The notes beneath the pieces are model-generated. The model was not told where the DNA came from. It saw nothing but the letters and a program-made list of their open reading frames with translations, and did no database searches. From the NCBI GenBank assembly GCA_014584635.1, contig JACTML010000122.1:1-27055 (forward strand): a stretch of 27,055 nt of DNA, in the 5' to 3' direction. Both the position numbers and the translations under genes were made by a program. Below are positions 15,711 to 24,003 of the stretch, in pieces (within the stretch, counting starts at the first letter, position 1; each line of letters begins with the position of its first letter). This DNA is from Nitrosomonas eutropha (lineage in GTDB: Bacteria; Pseudomonadota; Gammaproteobacteria; Burkholderiales; Nitrosomonadaceae).

Positions 15711-15855
15711 TAGGGAGCCTCTGAAAACGTTAGCGAGGCAGCCAGTTCAAGGCAAAGGTCGGCAAAGAAACGGAGTTTATACGTAATAAATAAGCACCTG
15801 AGCCGACTTTTAACACAAAAATGGCAGCGCAGATAGTTTTGCAGAGGCTTTCTTA
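15711..15855. mobile_element. MITE-like non-coding element with terminal inverted repeats
   Basis: An approximately 145-base non-coding unit. Its left end TAGGGAGCCTCTGAAAAC (15711-15728) and right end GTTTTGCAGAGGCTTTCTTA (15836-15855) are inverted copies, sharing AGCCTCTG and AAAAC with one extra base. Both ends abut a TA, as expected of a TA target duplication. Inside, AAAGGTCGGC and GCCGACTTT are a second inverted pair and TTATACGTAATAA is nearly palindromic, so the whole unit could fold into one long hairpin. It carries no protein. It lies seven bases from the rplS stop, between rplS and the terminator. I recall similar units repeated in Nitrosomonas genomes, but have not checked this. 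Confidence 0.6.
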
Positions 15856-15862
15856 AGCAAGA

Positions 15863-16261
15863 CTATTCTGCGGCTGCAGCAGCGGTATCTTTTTGTTGAA
15901 CTTTGCGTGCGGGCAGCTTTTCACGAATTCTTGCAGCTTTACCGGTTAGGTCTCGCAGATAATAAAGTTTAGCTCGACGTACGGCACCGCGACGTTTGAC
16001 TTCCATGCTCGCGATGAGAGGGGAGTAAGTCTGGAATGTACGCTCCACAGCCTCTCCGCTGGATATTTTCCTAACGATAAACGAGGAATTGAGTCCACGA
16101 TTGCGTTTGGCAATGACAACCCCTTCAAACGCTTGAATACGCTTACGATCACCTTCCACTACGTTTACGTTGACCACTAGCGTATCGCCTGGTGCAAAAT
16201 CAGGAATCGTTTTTCCCAGTCGTGCTATTTCTTCTTGTTCCAGTTGTTGAATCAAGTTCAT
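15863..16261 (-). CDS. rplS: 50S ribosomal protein L19
   Basis: A 132-residue ribosomal protein at the 30S-50S interface. The start [20 protein letters not shown], then [37 protein letters not shown] and the basic [15 protein letters not shown] are diagnostic for L19. The C-terminal tail ends in a run of Ala and Glu after KVQQKD and is longer than in E. coli (115 residues). It is the last gene of the rpsP-rimM-trmD-rplS operon, one base after the trmD stop. A MITE-like element begins seven bases beyond its stop. Confidence 0.97.
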   Translation of the reverse strand: MNLIQQLEQEEIARLGKTIPDFAPGDTLVVNVNVVEGDRKRIQAFEGVVIAKRNRGLNSSFIVRKISSGEAVERTFQTYSPLIASMEVKRRGAVRRAKLYYLRDLTGKAARIREKLPARKVQQKDTAAAAAE

Positions 16262-16262
16262 T

Positions 16263-17078
16263 TCATTGCTCCCGTTCTTTTATTGTATCTGCTGTCGTCT
16301 GATCAGTAATTGTCAAGCGCTGCAGCTGCTTGAATTCTTCCAGTAATTCCTTTTCTTTGCCGGGGAGGCCTCCCGGGTATTTCTCCATTAATAAATCAGG
16401 TCTTTTTAACCAGGTTCTGCCGATGGATTGTTGCAATCGCCAATGCGCTATTTTTGCGTGGTTACCAGATAACAATACTTCGGGCACTGGCTTTTCTTTG
16501 TATATACAAGGCCGGGTATAGTGCGGATATTCCAGTAAATGATCCACATAAGAATCCTGGCTGGCTGATTGTACATCGCCTAACGCACCGGGCAGTTGTC
16601 TGATTACTGCGTCAATTAGAACCATGGCTGCCAGTTCTCCCCCGGAAATTACGTAATCTCCGATTGAAATTTCCTCGTCGACCTGATCCTCTATCAGTCT
16701 TTCATCAATTCCTTCATAACGGCCGCAAAGCAGTATGATTCCATCCAGTTTGGAAATCTGCAGAACCTTTTCGTGATTCAATCGCTTGCCCTGTGGAGAG
16801 AGGTAAATAACACGAGTCTGATCAATTCCGTTCCTGGTTTGCCGCATTCTTGCGTCAGTAATAGCCTGATCCAGTGGCTCAGCCATCATGACCATACCGG
16901 GACCTCCACCATAAGGTGCATCATCTACTGTCCGGTAGCTGTTTGTGACATAGTTGCGCGGATTCCAGGTATGCAGATGATATAAATTGTTTCTTTTAGC
17001 TCTTCCTGTTACGCCATGTTGTGTGACAGCATCAAACATTTCCGGCAGCAGCGTAATGATGTCAAATTCAAGTGGCAT
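16263..17078 (-). CDS. trmD: tRNA (guanine-37-N1)-methyltransferase
   Basis: A 271-residue SPOUT methyltransferase that modifies G37 of tRNAs with G36 and so prevents +1 frameshifting. The start [16 protein letters not shown], the [13 protein letters not shown] loop, [15 protein letters not shown] and [16 protein letters not shown] (knot and SAM site), and LEYPHYTRP for tRNA recognition are all intact. It is slightly longer than E. coli TrmD (255), with a charged C-terminal tail. ATG 17076-17078 lies 10 bases after rimM. This order is the standard gamma/betaproteobacterial operon. Confidence 0.97.
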   Translation of the reverse strand: MPLEFDIITLLPEMFDAVTQHGVTGRAKRNNLYHLHTWNPRNYVTNSYRTVDDAPYGGGPGMVMMAEPLDQAITDARMRQTRNGIDQTRVIYLSPQGKRLNHEKVLQISKLDGIILLCGRYEGIDERLIEDQVDEEISIGDYVISGGELAAMVLIDAVIRQLPGALGDVQSASQDSYVDHLLEYPHYTRPCIYKEKPVPEVLLSGNHAKIAHWRLQQSIGRTWLKRPDLLMEKYPGGLPGKEKELLEEFKQLQRLTITDQTTADTIKEREQ

Positions 17079-17088
17079 GATGCAAAGT

Positions 17089-17595
17089 TTAATCGTCCAG
17101 TTTCCAGTCCACTGTAATCTGTCGTGCTTTCAAATCTACTTGCCTGATGACCTGGTCTACGAAAGGAATCAGTTCTTCCTTGTTATTCGAAAGTTGAACA
17201 CGCATAACATCATTTGCGCCCGTCTCAAATAATCCGCTTACAGTCCCGACAGATTTGCCTTGTGTATTCACAACATCGATTCCAATCAAATCAGTCCAGT
17301 AGTAACCATCTTTTCCATCTTCTGGTAGTTGAGGCAGCTGGCTGCGCGGGACAGCAATCAATAACCCCTTTAATTCAGAAGCGCTTGTCCGGTCATCATA
17401 TTCTTCCAGTGTGGTAATTAGCAGATTATCGTGAATGAAAAAAGAAGCCGGATGTACTGTTTGCCAGCTTTTCTCATCGCTGCTGAGCCACCATACGGGG
17501 TAATCCATCAACCCATCAATATATTCGGTGAAAGGAGCAACCTTAATCTGACCCTTGATACCACGTGGACCGATAATCCGGCCCAGTACTACCAT
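17089..17595 (-). CDS. rimM: 16S rRNA processing protein RimM
   Basis: A 168-residue ribosome maturation factor for the 30S head, acting with S19. The N-terminal barrel begins MVVLGRIIGPRGIKGQIKV. The PRC-barrel domain holds YYWTDLIGIDVVNTQGKSVG and the end ELIPFVDQVIRQVDLKARQI. I place the start at ATG 17593-17595, which has GAGGAA five bases upstream and lies 28 bases after rpsP. A TTG at 17661 would extend the protein by 22 residues and overlap rpsP by 38 bases, but that extension is unlike the family. It is coexpressed with rpsP, trmD and rplS. Confidence 0.92.
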   Translation of the reverse strand: MVVLGRIIGPRGIKGQIKVAPFTEYIDGLMDYPVWWLSSDEKSWQTVHPASFFIHDNLLITTLEEYDDRTSASELKGLLIAVPRSQLPQLPEDGKDGYYWTDLIGIDVVNTQGKSVGTVSGLFETGANDVMRVQLSNNKEELIPFVDQVIRQVDLKARQITVDWKLDD

Positions 17596-17623
17596 TGATT
17601 CCTCGTTTATAAGGAACTCGGGT

Positions 17624-17893
17624 TCATTCTGGTGACTGAATGGATTTCTGCTGTTTGCCAAATTGCTTGACGAGTCTGGAAACAGTGTCAGACAGCTGCG
17701 CTCCCTGGGATTGCCAGTGATTCAGGCGATCCATCTGAATGCGCAAACTTTCTTCACCTCCCGTAGCCCGAGGGTTATAAAATCCCAGGCGCTCAATAAA
17801 TTTGCCATCCCGGTGGCGGCGGGAATCAGCCACGACCATATTGTAAAAAGGACGCTTTTTGGCGCCGCTGCGTGCCAGTCTTACTACTACCAT
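17624..17893 (-). CDS. rpsP: 30S ribosomal protein S16
   Basis: An 89-residue ribosomal protein. [40 protein letters not shown] and [20 protein letters not shown] are diagnostic for S16. The start ATG 17891-17893 is supported by the AGGGG ribosome site four to five bases upstream; a longer frame from 17986 is unsupported. It is first in the operon with rimM, trmD and rplS, and its promoter candidate lies about 60 bases upstream. Confidence 0.96.
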   Translation of the reverse strand: MVVVRLARSGAKKRPFYNMVVADSRRHRDGKFIERLGFYNPRATGGEESLRIQMDRLNHWQSQGAQLSDTVSRLVKQFGKQQKSIQSPE

Positions 17894-17951
17894 GTTGCCC
17901 CTTATATAAAGTGGTTGTTTGTCAGCTAAAACCCGCAATTTTATGGCAGTT

Positions 17952-17980
17952 CTTATATGCTTAGCAAGTAATAAATTAAA
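17952..17980 (-). promoter_or_regulatory. Candidate promoter of the rpsP operon
   Basis: On the minus strand, TTTAAT (17975-17980) and TATAAG (17952-17957) are 17 bases apart. The -10 matches five of six consensus bases, the -35 only three. The position, about 60 bases before rpsP in a divergent AT-rich gap, is suitable. Sequence match only. Confidence 0.35.
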
Positions 17981-18127
17981 TTGCAATCATATAGTTGCAC
18001 ATTTAAAAGAAAGTTATGGTTGAATCAGGGAGATCAGTTTTGTGTCAATCACAGTGCTGGTTGGAATAAAAGCATATTGCGGACGATACACTGGCTTGGT
18101 TCAAGGGTATGAGTTACCGGAAACGCT

Positions 18128-19405
18128 ATGGAAAAATCAGATCAGAATTATTCCTTGATGGAAGAGCTGCTTGCTGAAGCTAATCGTTGTGTGGCGTGTG
18201 GGCTATGTCTGCCGCATTGTCCTACCTATCATCTGACGCATTCTGAAGCAGATTCTCCGCGAGGGCGTATTGCGTTGATAAACGGTGTTGCTAGTAAGCA
18301 CATCCCGCTAAACGAGAAGTTTGTTCAGCATATGGATCGCTGTCTTACCTGTCGTGCTTGCGAAAATGTGTGTCCGAGCAATGTTGCCTATGGCCGTTTG
18401 ATTGATGGTGCGCGCGTTATGCTTCGTGAAAATGCGCAGCCTGTTCGGGAAGAAAGGCAAGGCAGGGAAAGCAGGCTGAGAAATTTTCTGGAACAGGAAC
18501 TGATCGCAAAACCTGCTCGATTCGATAGGCTGCGACCAATATTACGTTTATTGGTCAATAGCGGTCTGCTGACGTTGCTGTTACGTTCAGATACGCTGAG
18601 AAGAAATACCTTGATTCGGTCTTTGCTGTTTTTGACAAAGCGTAATCTGCCGGGGCAAATATGGCGCAATTCATATCCGGCCAGTCATCCTCAGCGTGGT
18701 GAGGTAGCGCTGTTTCTGGGTTGTATTGCGAGACTGATTGATACTGAAACATTACTCTCAACTCTGGTTGTATTAAATCGGCTGGGTTACACGGTGCATG
18801 TGCCGGCTGCGCAAACATGTTGCGGCGCGCTTTATCAACATAGCGGCCAAATGAGTGCGGCAGTGTCGCTGGCACAGCAAAATCTGCGTGTTTTCGAGAA
18901 GCTGAATATCCAGGCAATTATCAGTACCGCTTCTGGCTGTGGCGTTCAATTGGCGGAGTATTCATCGCGATTGGGGGTTGAGTTTCCCGTTCCGGTGGTG
19001 GATATCAATCAATTTCTTGATGCGCAGGAATGGGATGGAGTCGATTTTGTACCGCTGCCACAAAAAATAGCAGTGCATGAGCCCTGTACATTACGCAATA
19101 CGCTGTGTGCCTCAAATCATTTATATTCTGTACTGCGTCGTATTCCGGAAATTGAGATCATCAAACTTCCCGGTAATGATCGATGCTGTGGTGCCGCAGG
19201 GACTTATTTTCTGGATCAGCCTGAATTTGCCAGGGCGCTGCTTGATGAAAAAATACGGGCTTTCGAGCAGACTGGTGCTGATTGTCTGGTAACGGCCAAT
19301 ATTGGTTGTGCTTTGCATATTGCCAGCGGGCTGATGAATAGCGGAAGAAATATAGAGGTTTTGCACCCGGTAACGTTGCTTGCACAGCAAATGCGTATAA
19401 AATAA
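18128..19405 (+). CDS. glcF: Glycolate oxidase iron-sulfur subunit
   Basis: A 425-residue protein with two N-terminal [4Fe-4S] sites, CVACGLCLPHCP (C21, C24, C27, C31) and CLTCRACENVCP (C72, C75, C78, C82), and two CCG domains containing QTCCGALYQHSG and DRCCGAAGTYFL. This is the GlcF architecture, which passes electrons from the GlcD/GlcE flavin subunits to the quinone pool at the membrane. Neither glcD nor glcE is in the window. In an autotroph the complex would salvage glycolate from the RuBisCO side reaction, but that depends on the organism guess. ATG 18128 has GGAA about 7 bases upstream. It is divergent from rpsP, and coq7, also a quinone-linked gene, follows 52 bases on. Confidence 0.88.
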   Translation: MEKSDQNYSLMEELLAEANRCVACGLCLPHCPTYHLTHSEADSPRGRIALINGVASKHIPLNEKFVQHMDRCLTCRACENVCPSNVAYGRLIDGARVMLRENAQPVREERQGRESRLRNFLEQELIAKPARFDRLRPILRLLVNSGLLTLLLRSDTLRRNTLIRSLLFLTKRNLPGQIWRNSYPASHPQRGEVALFLGCIARLIDTETLLSTLVVLNRLGYTVHVPAAQTCCGALYQHSGQMSAAVSLAQQNLRVFEKLNIQAIISTASGCGVQLAEYSSRLGVEFPVPVVDINQFLDAQEWDGVDFVPLPQKIAVHEPCTLRNTLCASNHLYSVLRRIPEIEIIKLPGNDRCCGAAGTYFLDQPEFARALLDEKIRAFEQTGADCLVTANIGCALHIASGLMNSGRNIEVLHPVTLLAQQMRIK

Positions 19406-19457
19406 AAACAGGCTGTTCTGATGCAAGACAGGTAAAAAGATCCAGGGAGGAATTTTT

Positions 19458-20084
19458 ATGTTGAATGTTGATAAATTAATTATTGGGTTCGATAACGCTC
19501 TGCGTACATTGCTGGCACCTGCTGCTACCCTGCGCCCGATTCCGGGAAAAGACTTGCCTGAAAATGAGTTGAGCGAGATTGAAAAACGTAAATCTGCAGC
19601 ATTGATGCGTATTAATCATGTGGGTGAAGTTTGTGCTCAGGCGCTTTATCAGGGACAGGCACTGACGGCGCGTAATGAACAGGTGCGACAGGCGCTGGAC
19701 CAGGCTGCACGTGAAGAAACAGAGCACCTCGCCTGGACAGAGAACCGGATTGTGGAGCTGGGTGGACATAAAAGTTTTCTGAATCCGTTATGGTATGGCG
19801 GGTCGTTTGCGCTGGGGTTGGTAGCGGGTGCGCTTGGGGATAGATGGAATCTGGGTTTTCTGGCTGAAACGGAGCGCCAGGTTGAAGCACATCTGGCAGA
19901 TCACTTGCAGCAACTGCCTCATCAGGATGTTCGCAGCCGGGCTATTGTGTCACAAATGAAAGTCGATGAAGCGTGTCATGCCACTATGGCTGTTTCGTAT
20001 GGAGGAGGGCCTTTGCCTGTACCAATCAAAACCATCATGAAATTCAGTTCCGGAATCATGACACGAACCGCATACTGGGTATGA
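19458..20084 (+). CDS. coq7: Ubiquinone hydroxylase Coq7 (di-iron)
   Basis: A 208-residue ferritin-like di-iron monooxygenase that performs the late C6 hydroxylation of demethoxyubiquinone in ubiquinone synthesis, membrane-associated. The iron ligands are visible: E57 ([15 protein letters not shown]), E87 and H90 (EETEH), E139 (ETERQ) and E171-H174 (DEACHA). Coq7 replaces UbiF in many betaproteobacteria. ATG 19458 has a strong GGGAGGAA ribosome site. It is monocistronic or the first of the run toward yqgE, which starts 31 bases later. Confidence 0.95.
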   Translation: MLNVDKLIIGFDNALRTLLAPAATLRPIPGKDLPENELSEIEKRKSAALMRINHVGEVCAQALYQGQALTARNEQVRQALDQAAREETEHLAWTENRIVELGGHKSFLNPLWYGGSFALGLVAGALGDRWNLGFLAETERQVEAHLADHLQQLPHQDVRSRAIVSQMKVDEACHATMAVSYGGGPLPVPIKTIMKFSSGIMTRTAYWV

Positions 20085-20115
20085 GTGCAATCAATTTTTA
20101 TAAATTGCGATCGTA

Positions 20116-20676
20116 ATGCAAACCATCAATCTGACTGATCATTTTTTGATTGCCATGCCGGGGTTGGAAGATTCGTTTTTTGCGAAAACGCTCACCTATA
20201 TCTGCGAGCACAACGAGCAAGGTGCGTTGGGTTTAGTTGTGAATCGGCCAACTGATTTATCAGTAGAAAAACTGCTGACACAACTGGGTATGTCCCCTCA
20301 GGATTGCGCTTCTTCCAGTTTGCCGGTGTTGCTGGGTGGTCCGGTGCAGGTCGATAACGGATTTGTGTTGCATGAACCGGTTGGGATGTGGAAATTTACA
20401 TTATCTTCCAATGCGACAACCGGATTAACTGCTTCTATTGATATTTTACAGGCAGTAGCTGATTGTCAGGGACCGGAGAAAGTGCTGGTGGCGTTAGGCT
20501 ATTCAGGCTGGGCGGCCGGACAGCTTGAGCAGGAACTGGCGCAAAATGCCTGGCTAACCGTGCCTGCGCAGTCCCGGATATTGTTTGAGCTTTCTTTTGA
20601 AGAACGATTACCTGCTGCCATGGCGTTATTGGGGATTGATTCTTTTAATTTATCCAATGAAGTCGGCCATGCCTGA
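20116..20676 (+). CDS. yqgE: UPF0301 protein YqgE/AlgH
   Basis: A 186-residue soluble protein of the UPF0301 family. [45 protein letters not shown] and [14 protein letters not shown] are its hallmarks. AlgH was linked to alginate regulation in Pseudomonas, but its biochemical role is not settled. ATG 20116 has no strong ribosome site. The stop overlaps the ruvX start by eight bases. The order yqgE-ruvX-pyrR-pyrB-pyrC' matches that in pseudomonads as I recall it, so this is an old conserved block. Confidence 0.93.
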   Translation: MQTINLTDHFLIAMPGLEDSFFAKTLTYICEHNEQGALGLVVNRPTDLSVEKLLTQLGMSPQDCASSSLPVLLGGPVQVDNGFVLHEPVGMWKFTLSSNATTGLTASIDILQAVADCQGPEKVLVALGYSGWAAGQLEQELAQNAWLTVPAQSRILFELSFEERLPAAMALLGIDSFNLSNEVGHA

Positions 20677-21142
20677 TTTGACTGAAAAAACTGCATCTGA
20701 TGCGATAAATACGATTTCATCCGGTACTGTGCTTGCGTTTGATTTTGGTATGCGCCGCGTAGGAGTGGCTATCGGCGAGTATGAATTGCGTTTGGCCCAC
20801 CCCCTGACGACGATTGATCAGGCAGTGACTAAGCCCCGTTTTGAGAAAATTGCCGAGTTAATCAGAGAATGGCAGCCGGTACTCTTGGTGGTGGGATTGT
20901 CAGTTCATGCCGATGGTGCTGAACATGAAATAACCCGATTATGCCAGCGTTTTGCAAGACGACTGGAAGGGCGATTCGGGATTCCGGTCGTGATGGAAGA
21001 TGAGCGCTATACGACTGTGATTGCCCGTTTGACGCTGGAAGAGGTGGGTATTACAGGGAGAAAACAGCGACCGATGCTGGATCAGATTGCAGCACAACAT
21101 ATTCTTCAGACTTTTTTTGATTCGTCCTATGCAGCTTCCTGA
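20669..21142 (+). CDS. ruvX: Holliday-junction resolvase-like YqgF/RuvX
   Basis: A 157-residue RNase H-fold nuclease; homologues act in 16S rRNA 5'-end processing and possibly on DNA junctions. [19 protein letters not shown] carries the first catalytic Asp, [10 protein letters not shown] the second motif, EDERYTT the Glu region and [10 protein letters not shown] the final Asp. The start at ATG 20669 is favoured because GAAG lies seven bases upstream. ATG 20657, four codons earlier and in frame, is also possible. It overlaps yqgE by eight bases and pyrR by 14 bases, showing translational coupling. Confidence 0.93.
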   Translation: MPDLTEKTASDAINTISSGTVLAFDFGMRRVGVAIGEYELRLAHPLTTIDQAVTKPRFEKIAELIREWQPVLLVVGLSVHADGAEHEITRLCQRFARRLEGRFGIPVVMEDERYTTVIARLTLEEVGITGRKQRPMLDQIAAQHILQTFFDSSYAAS

Positions 21143-21632
21143 TGCTGAGCAGTTGCTGACACTGCTTATCGACAAAATCCGACCGGATATTACCGGTAAT
21201 ACGGTTATTGTAGGTATCCATACGGGAGGGGCGTGGCTGGCCAGACGCATTCATCAGGCGTTGAAGATTGTGCATCCGCTAGGTGTGCTGGATATTTCCT
21301 TTTATCGTGATGATTACAGTAAAATCGGCCTCCATCCGCAAGTCCGACCTTCTCAACTTCCTTTCGAAGCAGAAAACAGTCACATTATTCTGGTGGATGA
21401 CGTGCTCTATACCGGCAGAACTATTCGTGCTGCGGTGAATGAACTATTTGATTACGGTCGCCCGGGCAGTATTCATCTGGCCGTTCTGGTGGATCGTGGC
21501 GGACGGGAATTGCCAATCGCTGCGCGATACACTGGCGCTGTGCTGTCCTTGCCAAAAAACAGCATGCTTGAACTGAGGCAGGCGGAAGACGGGAAGCTGA
21601 GTCTGGATTTGCGTAGTGTGGTAATCGAATAG
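21129..21632 (+). CDS. pyrR: PyrR-type phosphoribosyltransferase/regulator
   Basis: A 167-residue type I PRTase of the PyrR family (uracil phosphoribosyltransferase and, in Gram-positives, RNA-binding attenuator of pyr genes). [15 protein letters not shown] [14 protein letters not shown] (28-41), [13 protein letters not shown] (55-67) and the PRPP motif [17 protein letters not shown] (87-103) are intact. ATG 21129 lies within the end of ruvX. An upstream frame from 21087 is unsupported. No PyrR RNA-binding loop or anti-terminator is recognisable before pyrB, so RNA control of the Gram-positive kind is not evident here. In proteobacteria with this gene order PyrR more likely acts as a UMP-related enzyme or transcriptional regulator. 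Confidence 0.93.
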   Translation: MQLPDAEQLLTLLIDKIRPDITGNTVIVGIHTGGAWLARRIHQALKIVHPLGVLDISFYRDDYSKIGLHPQVRPSQLPFEAENSHIILVDDVLYTGRTIRAAVNELFDYGRPGSIHLAVLVDRGGRELPIAARYTGAVLSLPKNSMLELRQAEDGKLSLDLRSVVIE

Positions 21633-21651
21633 CTCTTGGAACCTTGGCGCA

Positions 21652-22602
21652 ATGGGCGTACATCCGCAATTAAATAAAAATGGCGAGCTGCAGCATTTAC
21701 TGACAACAGAAGGGCTGCCTGTTGCGATTTTGCACCATATTCTGGATACGGCGGAATCATTTGCCGGTGTAACAGAGCGGGATGTCAAAAAAATTCCTTT
21801 GCTGCGAGGTAAATCAGTATTCAACCTGTTTTTTGAACCAAGTACCCGTACCCGCACGACCTTTGAAATTGCAGCAAAACGACTTTCGGCAGATGTAATT
21901 AATCTTAACATGGCTGTTTCATCCCAAACCAAGGGAGAAACACTGCTGGATACGGTGAATAATCTGTCTGCCATGCATGCGGATATGTTTGTGGTGCGTC
22001 ACAATCAAAGTGGCGCAGCGCATCTGATTGCCCGGCATGTTGGCCCGGAAATTCATGTCATTAATGCGGGTGATGGATGGCATGCGCATCCTACGCAGGC
22101 TTTGCTTGATATGTTTACCATTCGCCGTTACAAACAGGATTTTCGTGCCCTGCGTGTGGCGATTATTGGAGACATCCTTCATTCGCGAGTGGCGCGGTCG
22201 CAGATTCATGCGCTGACAACGCTGGGGGTACCGGAAATTCGCGTGATTGCACCCAAAACTTTGTTGCCAGCCAGGGTTGAACGGCTTGGTGTGCATGTTT
22301 ACCATAATATGACGCAAGGTTTGCAGGATGTGGATGTGCTGATGATGCTGCGATTGCAGCATGAACGGATGGAATCAGCGCACTTGCCCAGCACGGAAGA
22401 ATACTTCAAGTATTACGGGTTGACGCCGGAAAAGCTCATGCTGGCCAAGTCCGATGCAATTGTAATGCATCCGGGTCCGATGAATCGCGGCGTGGAAATT
22501 GATTCTGAAGTGGCTGACGGTTCCCAATCAGTTATTTTGCCTCAGGTGGGTTTTGGCATTGCTGTTCGCATGGCGGTTATGTCGATTCTTGCTGGAAATT
22601 AA
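21652..22602 (+). CDS. pyrB: Aspartate carbamoyltransferase catalytic subunit
   Basis: A 316-residue enzyme that makes N-carbamoyl-aspartate in pyrimidine synthesis. The carbamoyl-phosphate motif [12 protein letters not shown] (S64, T65, R66, T67), [16 protein letters not shown], the aspartate-site region [16 protein letters not shown] and [13 protein letters not shown] are all intact. There is no pyrI beside it. Instead the non-catalytic dihydroorotase homologue follows 13 bases later, as in the class A ATCase of Pseudomonas, where six PyrB and six PyrC' chains form a dodecamer. ATG 21652 has GGA about 12 bases upstream. The N-terminus [18 protein letters not shown] is slightly extended over E. 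coli PyrB, also typical of class A. Confidence 0.97.
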   Translation: MGVHPQLNKNGELQHLLTTEGLPVAILHHILDTAESFAGVTERDVKKIPLLRGKSVFNLFFEPSTRTRTTFEIAAKRLSADVINLNMAVSSQTKGETLLDTVNNLSAMHADMFVVRHNQSGAAHLIARHVGPEIHVINAGDGWHAHPTQALLDMFTIRRYKQDFRALRVAIIGDILHSRVARSQIHALTTLGVPEIRVIAPKTLLPARVERLGVHVYHNMTQGLQDVDVLMMLRLQHERMESAHLPSTEEYFKYYGLTPEKLMLAKSDAIVMHPGPMNRGVEIDSEVADGSQSVILPQVGFGIAVRMAVMSILAGN

Positions 22603-22615
22603 TGCCTGTGTCTCT

Positions 22616-23887
22616 ATGTATATTTGTATTCGCAATGGTCGCCTGATCGATCCTGAGAGTGGAATGGATCGCTTTGGCGATCTTTATCTGGCTGAAGGCA
22701 AAATTGTATCGATTGATTCCTGTCCGGAATATTTTCGTGATATCCAGGAAATCGATGCAAGCGGATTAATTGTATGTCCCGGATTGGTTGATTTATCGGC
22801 ACGTTTGCGTGAACCGGGACTTGAGTACATGGCTACTTTGGAATCAGAACTGGAGGCGGCGGTAGCGGGGGGGATAACCAGCCTCGCATGTCCTCCGGAT
22901 ACCGATCCACCGCTGGATGAGCCGGGGTTGGTGGAGATGCTTAAACATCGTGCACGCAATCTTGATCAGGCACGAGTTTACCCGGTAGGAGCGCTGACTC
23001 AGGGGCTCAAGGGTGAGCGGTTGACTGAAATGGTTGAATTACATGACGCCGGATGTGTTGCTTTCAGCCAGGCAGATGCGCCGATTGCCAATCTGCATGT
23101 ATTAATGCGCGCCATGCAATACGCCGCCACCTTTGGTTTTAAGGTCTGGCTGCGTCCGCAGGATATGTATTTGGCTAACCATGGTGTTGCCCACGATGGA
23201 GAAATTGCAACTCGTCTTGGTTTGCCGGCAATTCCGGTGTGTGCAGAAACGATTGCACTGACAGATATCGTATCTCTGATGAGAGAAACAGGTGCAAGTG
23301 TGCATCTGTGCCGTATTTCCAGTGCTGAAGGAGTGGCACTGGTGCGTGCGGCTAAACAACAAGGGTTGCCGTTAACTTGTGATGTTTCTATTCATCATGT
23401 ACATCTGACCGATATGGATATCGGTTTTTTTGATGCAAACTGCCACCTTATGCCGCCGCTCAGAGGTTTGGCGGATAGAAACGCATTGCGCGCGGGGTTG
23501 GCAGATGGCACGATTGATGCAATTTGTTCGGATCATGCCCCAGTGGATGAAGACGCCAAATTGCTGCCTTTTGCTCAGGCAGAAGCGGGAGCAACCGGGT
23601 TGGAGTTGCTGTTGCCGCTTACGTTAAAGTGGGCGACGGAAAACGGGTTGTCGCTGTCGGAAGCGCTGGCGAAAATCACATCCTGTCCTGCCCGTATATT
23701 GGGAATTGATACCAGACGGCTAGTGGAAGATGCTCCGGCAGATTTATGTATTTTTGATCCGGATGCATACTGGACTGTCAGTAATGCGGAACTGAAAAGT
23801 CAAGGCAAAAATACCCCTTTTCTTGGAATGGAACTATGTGGCCGTGCCCGATTTACGATAATTGGCGGACATGTTGTGTACGGTTAA
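22616..23887 (+). CDS. pyrC': Dihydroorotase-like protein PyrC', probably inactive
   Basis: A 423-residue amidohydrolase-fold protein aligned with class I dihydroorotases: a barrel with GLIVCPGLVDL (50-60), LREPGLEYMATLESE, ACPPDTDPP and CSDHAPVDEDAK. The zinc-binding HxH that normally follows PGLVD is replaced: the sequence is DLSARLREPG, with S61 and R63 at the two His positions. The usual AMPNT is ACPPDT. This is the pattern of PyrC' of Pseudomonas, needed for assembly of the ATCase dodecamer but catalytically dead. ATG 22616 follows the pyrB stop by 13 bases; an open frame upstream to 22499 lies inside pyrB and is unsupported. An active dihydroorotase must be encoded elsewhere. Confidence 0.9.
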   Translation: MYICIRNGRLIDPESGMDRFGDLYLAEGKIVSIDSCPEYFRDIQEIDASGLIVCPGLVDLSARLREPGLEYMATLESELEAAVAGGITSLACPPDTDPPLDEPGLVEMLKHRARNLDQARVYPVGALTQGLKGERLTEMVELHDAGCVAFSQADAPIANLHVLMRAMQYAATFGFKVWLRPQDMYLANHGVAHDGEIATRLGLPAIPVCAETIALTDIVSLMRETGASVHLCRISSAEGVALVRAAKQQGLPLTCDVSIHHVHLTDMDIGFFDANCHLMPPLRGLADRNALRAGLADGTIDAICSDHAPVDEDAKLLPFAQAEAGATGLELLLPLTLKWATENGLSLSEALAKITSCPARILGIDTRRLVEDAPADLCIFDPDAYWTVSNAELKSQGKNTPFLGMELCGRARFTIIGGHVVYG

Positions 23888-24003
23888 TCACAGTAAATGC
23901 TGTGGATATGTGAATTTTATCCGGATTGCATTGGAACCAGGATCGTTTGAGGAATAGGATTTTCCTAAACTATTGATAATAATAATTCTAATTTTTAAAC
24001 AAT

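Noticed and set aside
22499..22615. N-terminal extension of PyrC' by 39 residues
   Set aside because: The extension lies in the pyrB coding sequence in another frame, is unlike dihydroorotases and has no ribosome site; ATG 22616 fits the family start.
23889..23904. Hairpin CACAG-TAAATG-CTGTG just after pyrC' as a terminator
   Set aside because: Only a five-base stem and no following T run; too weak to call.
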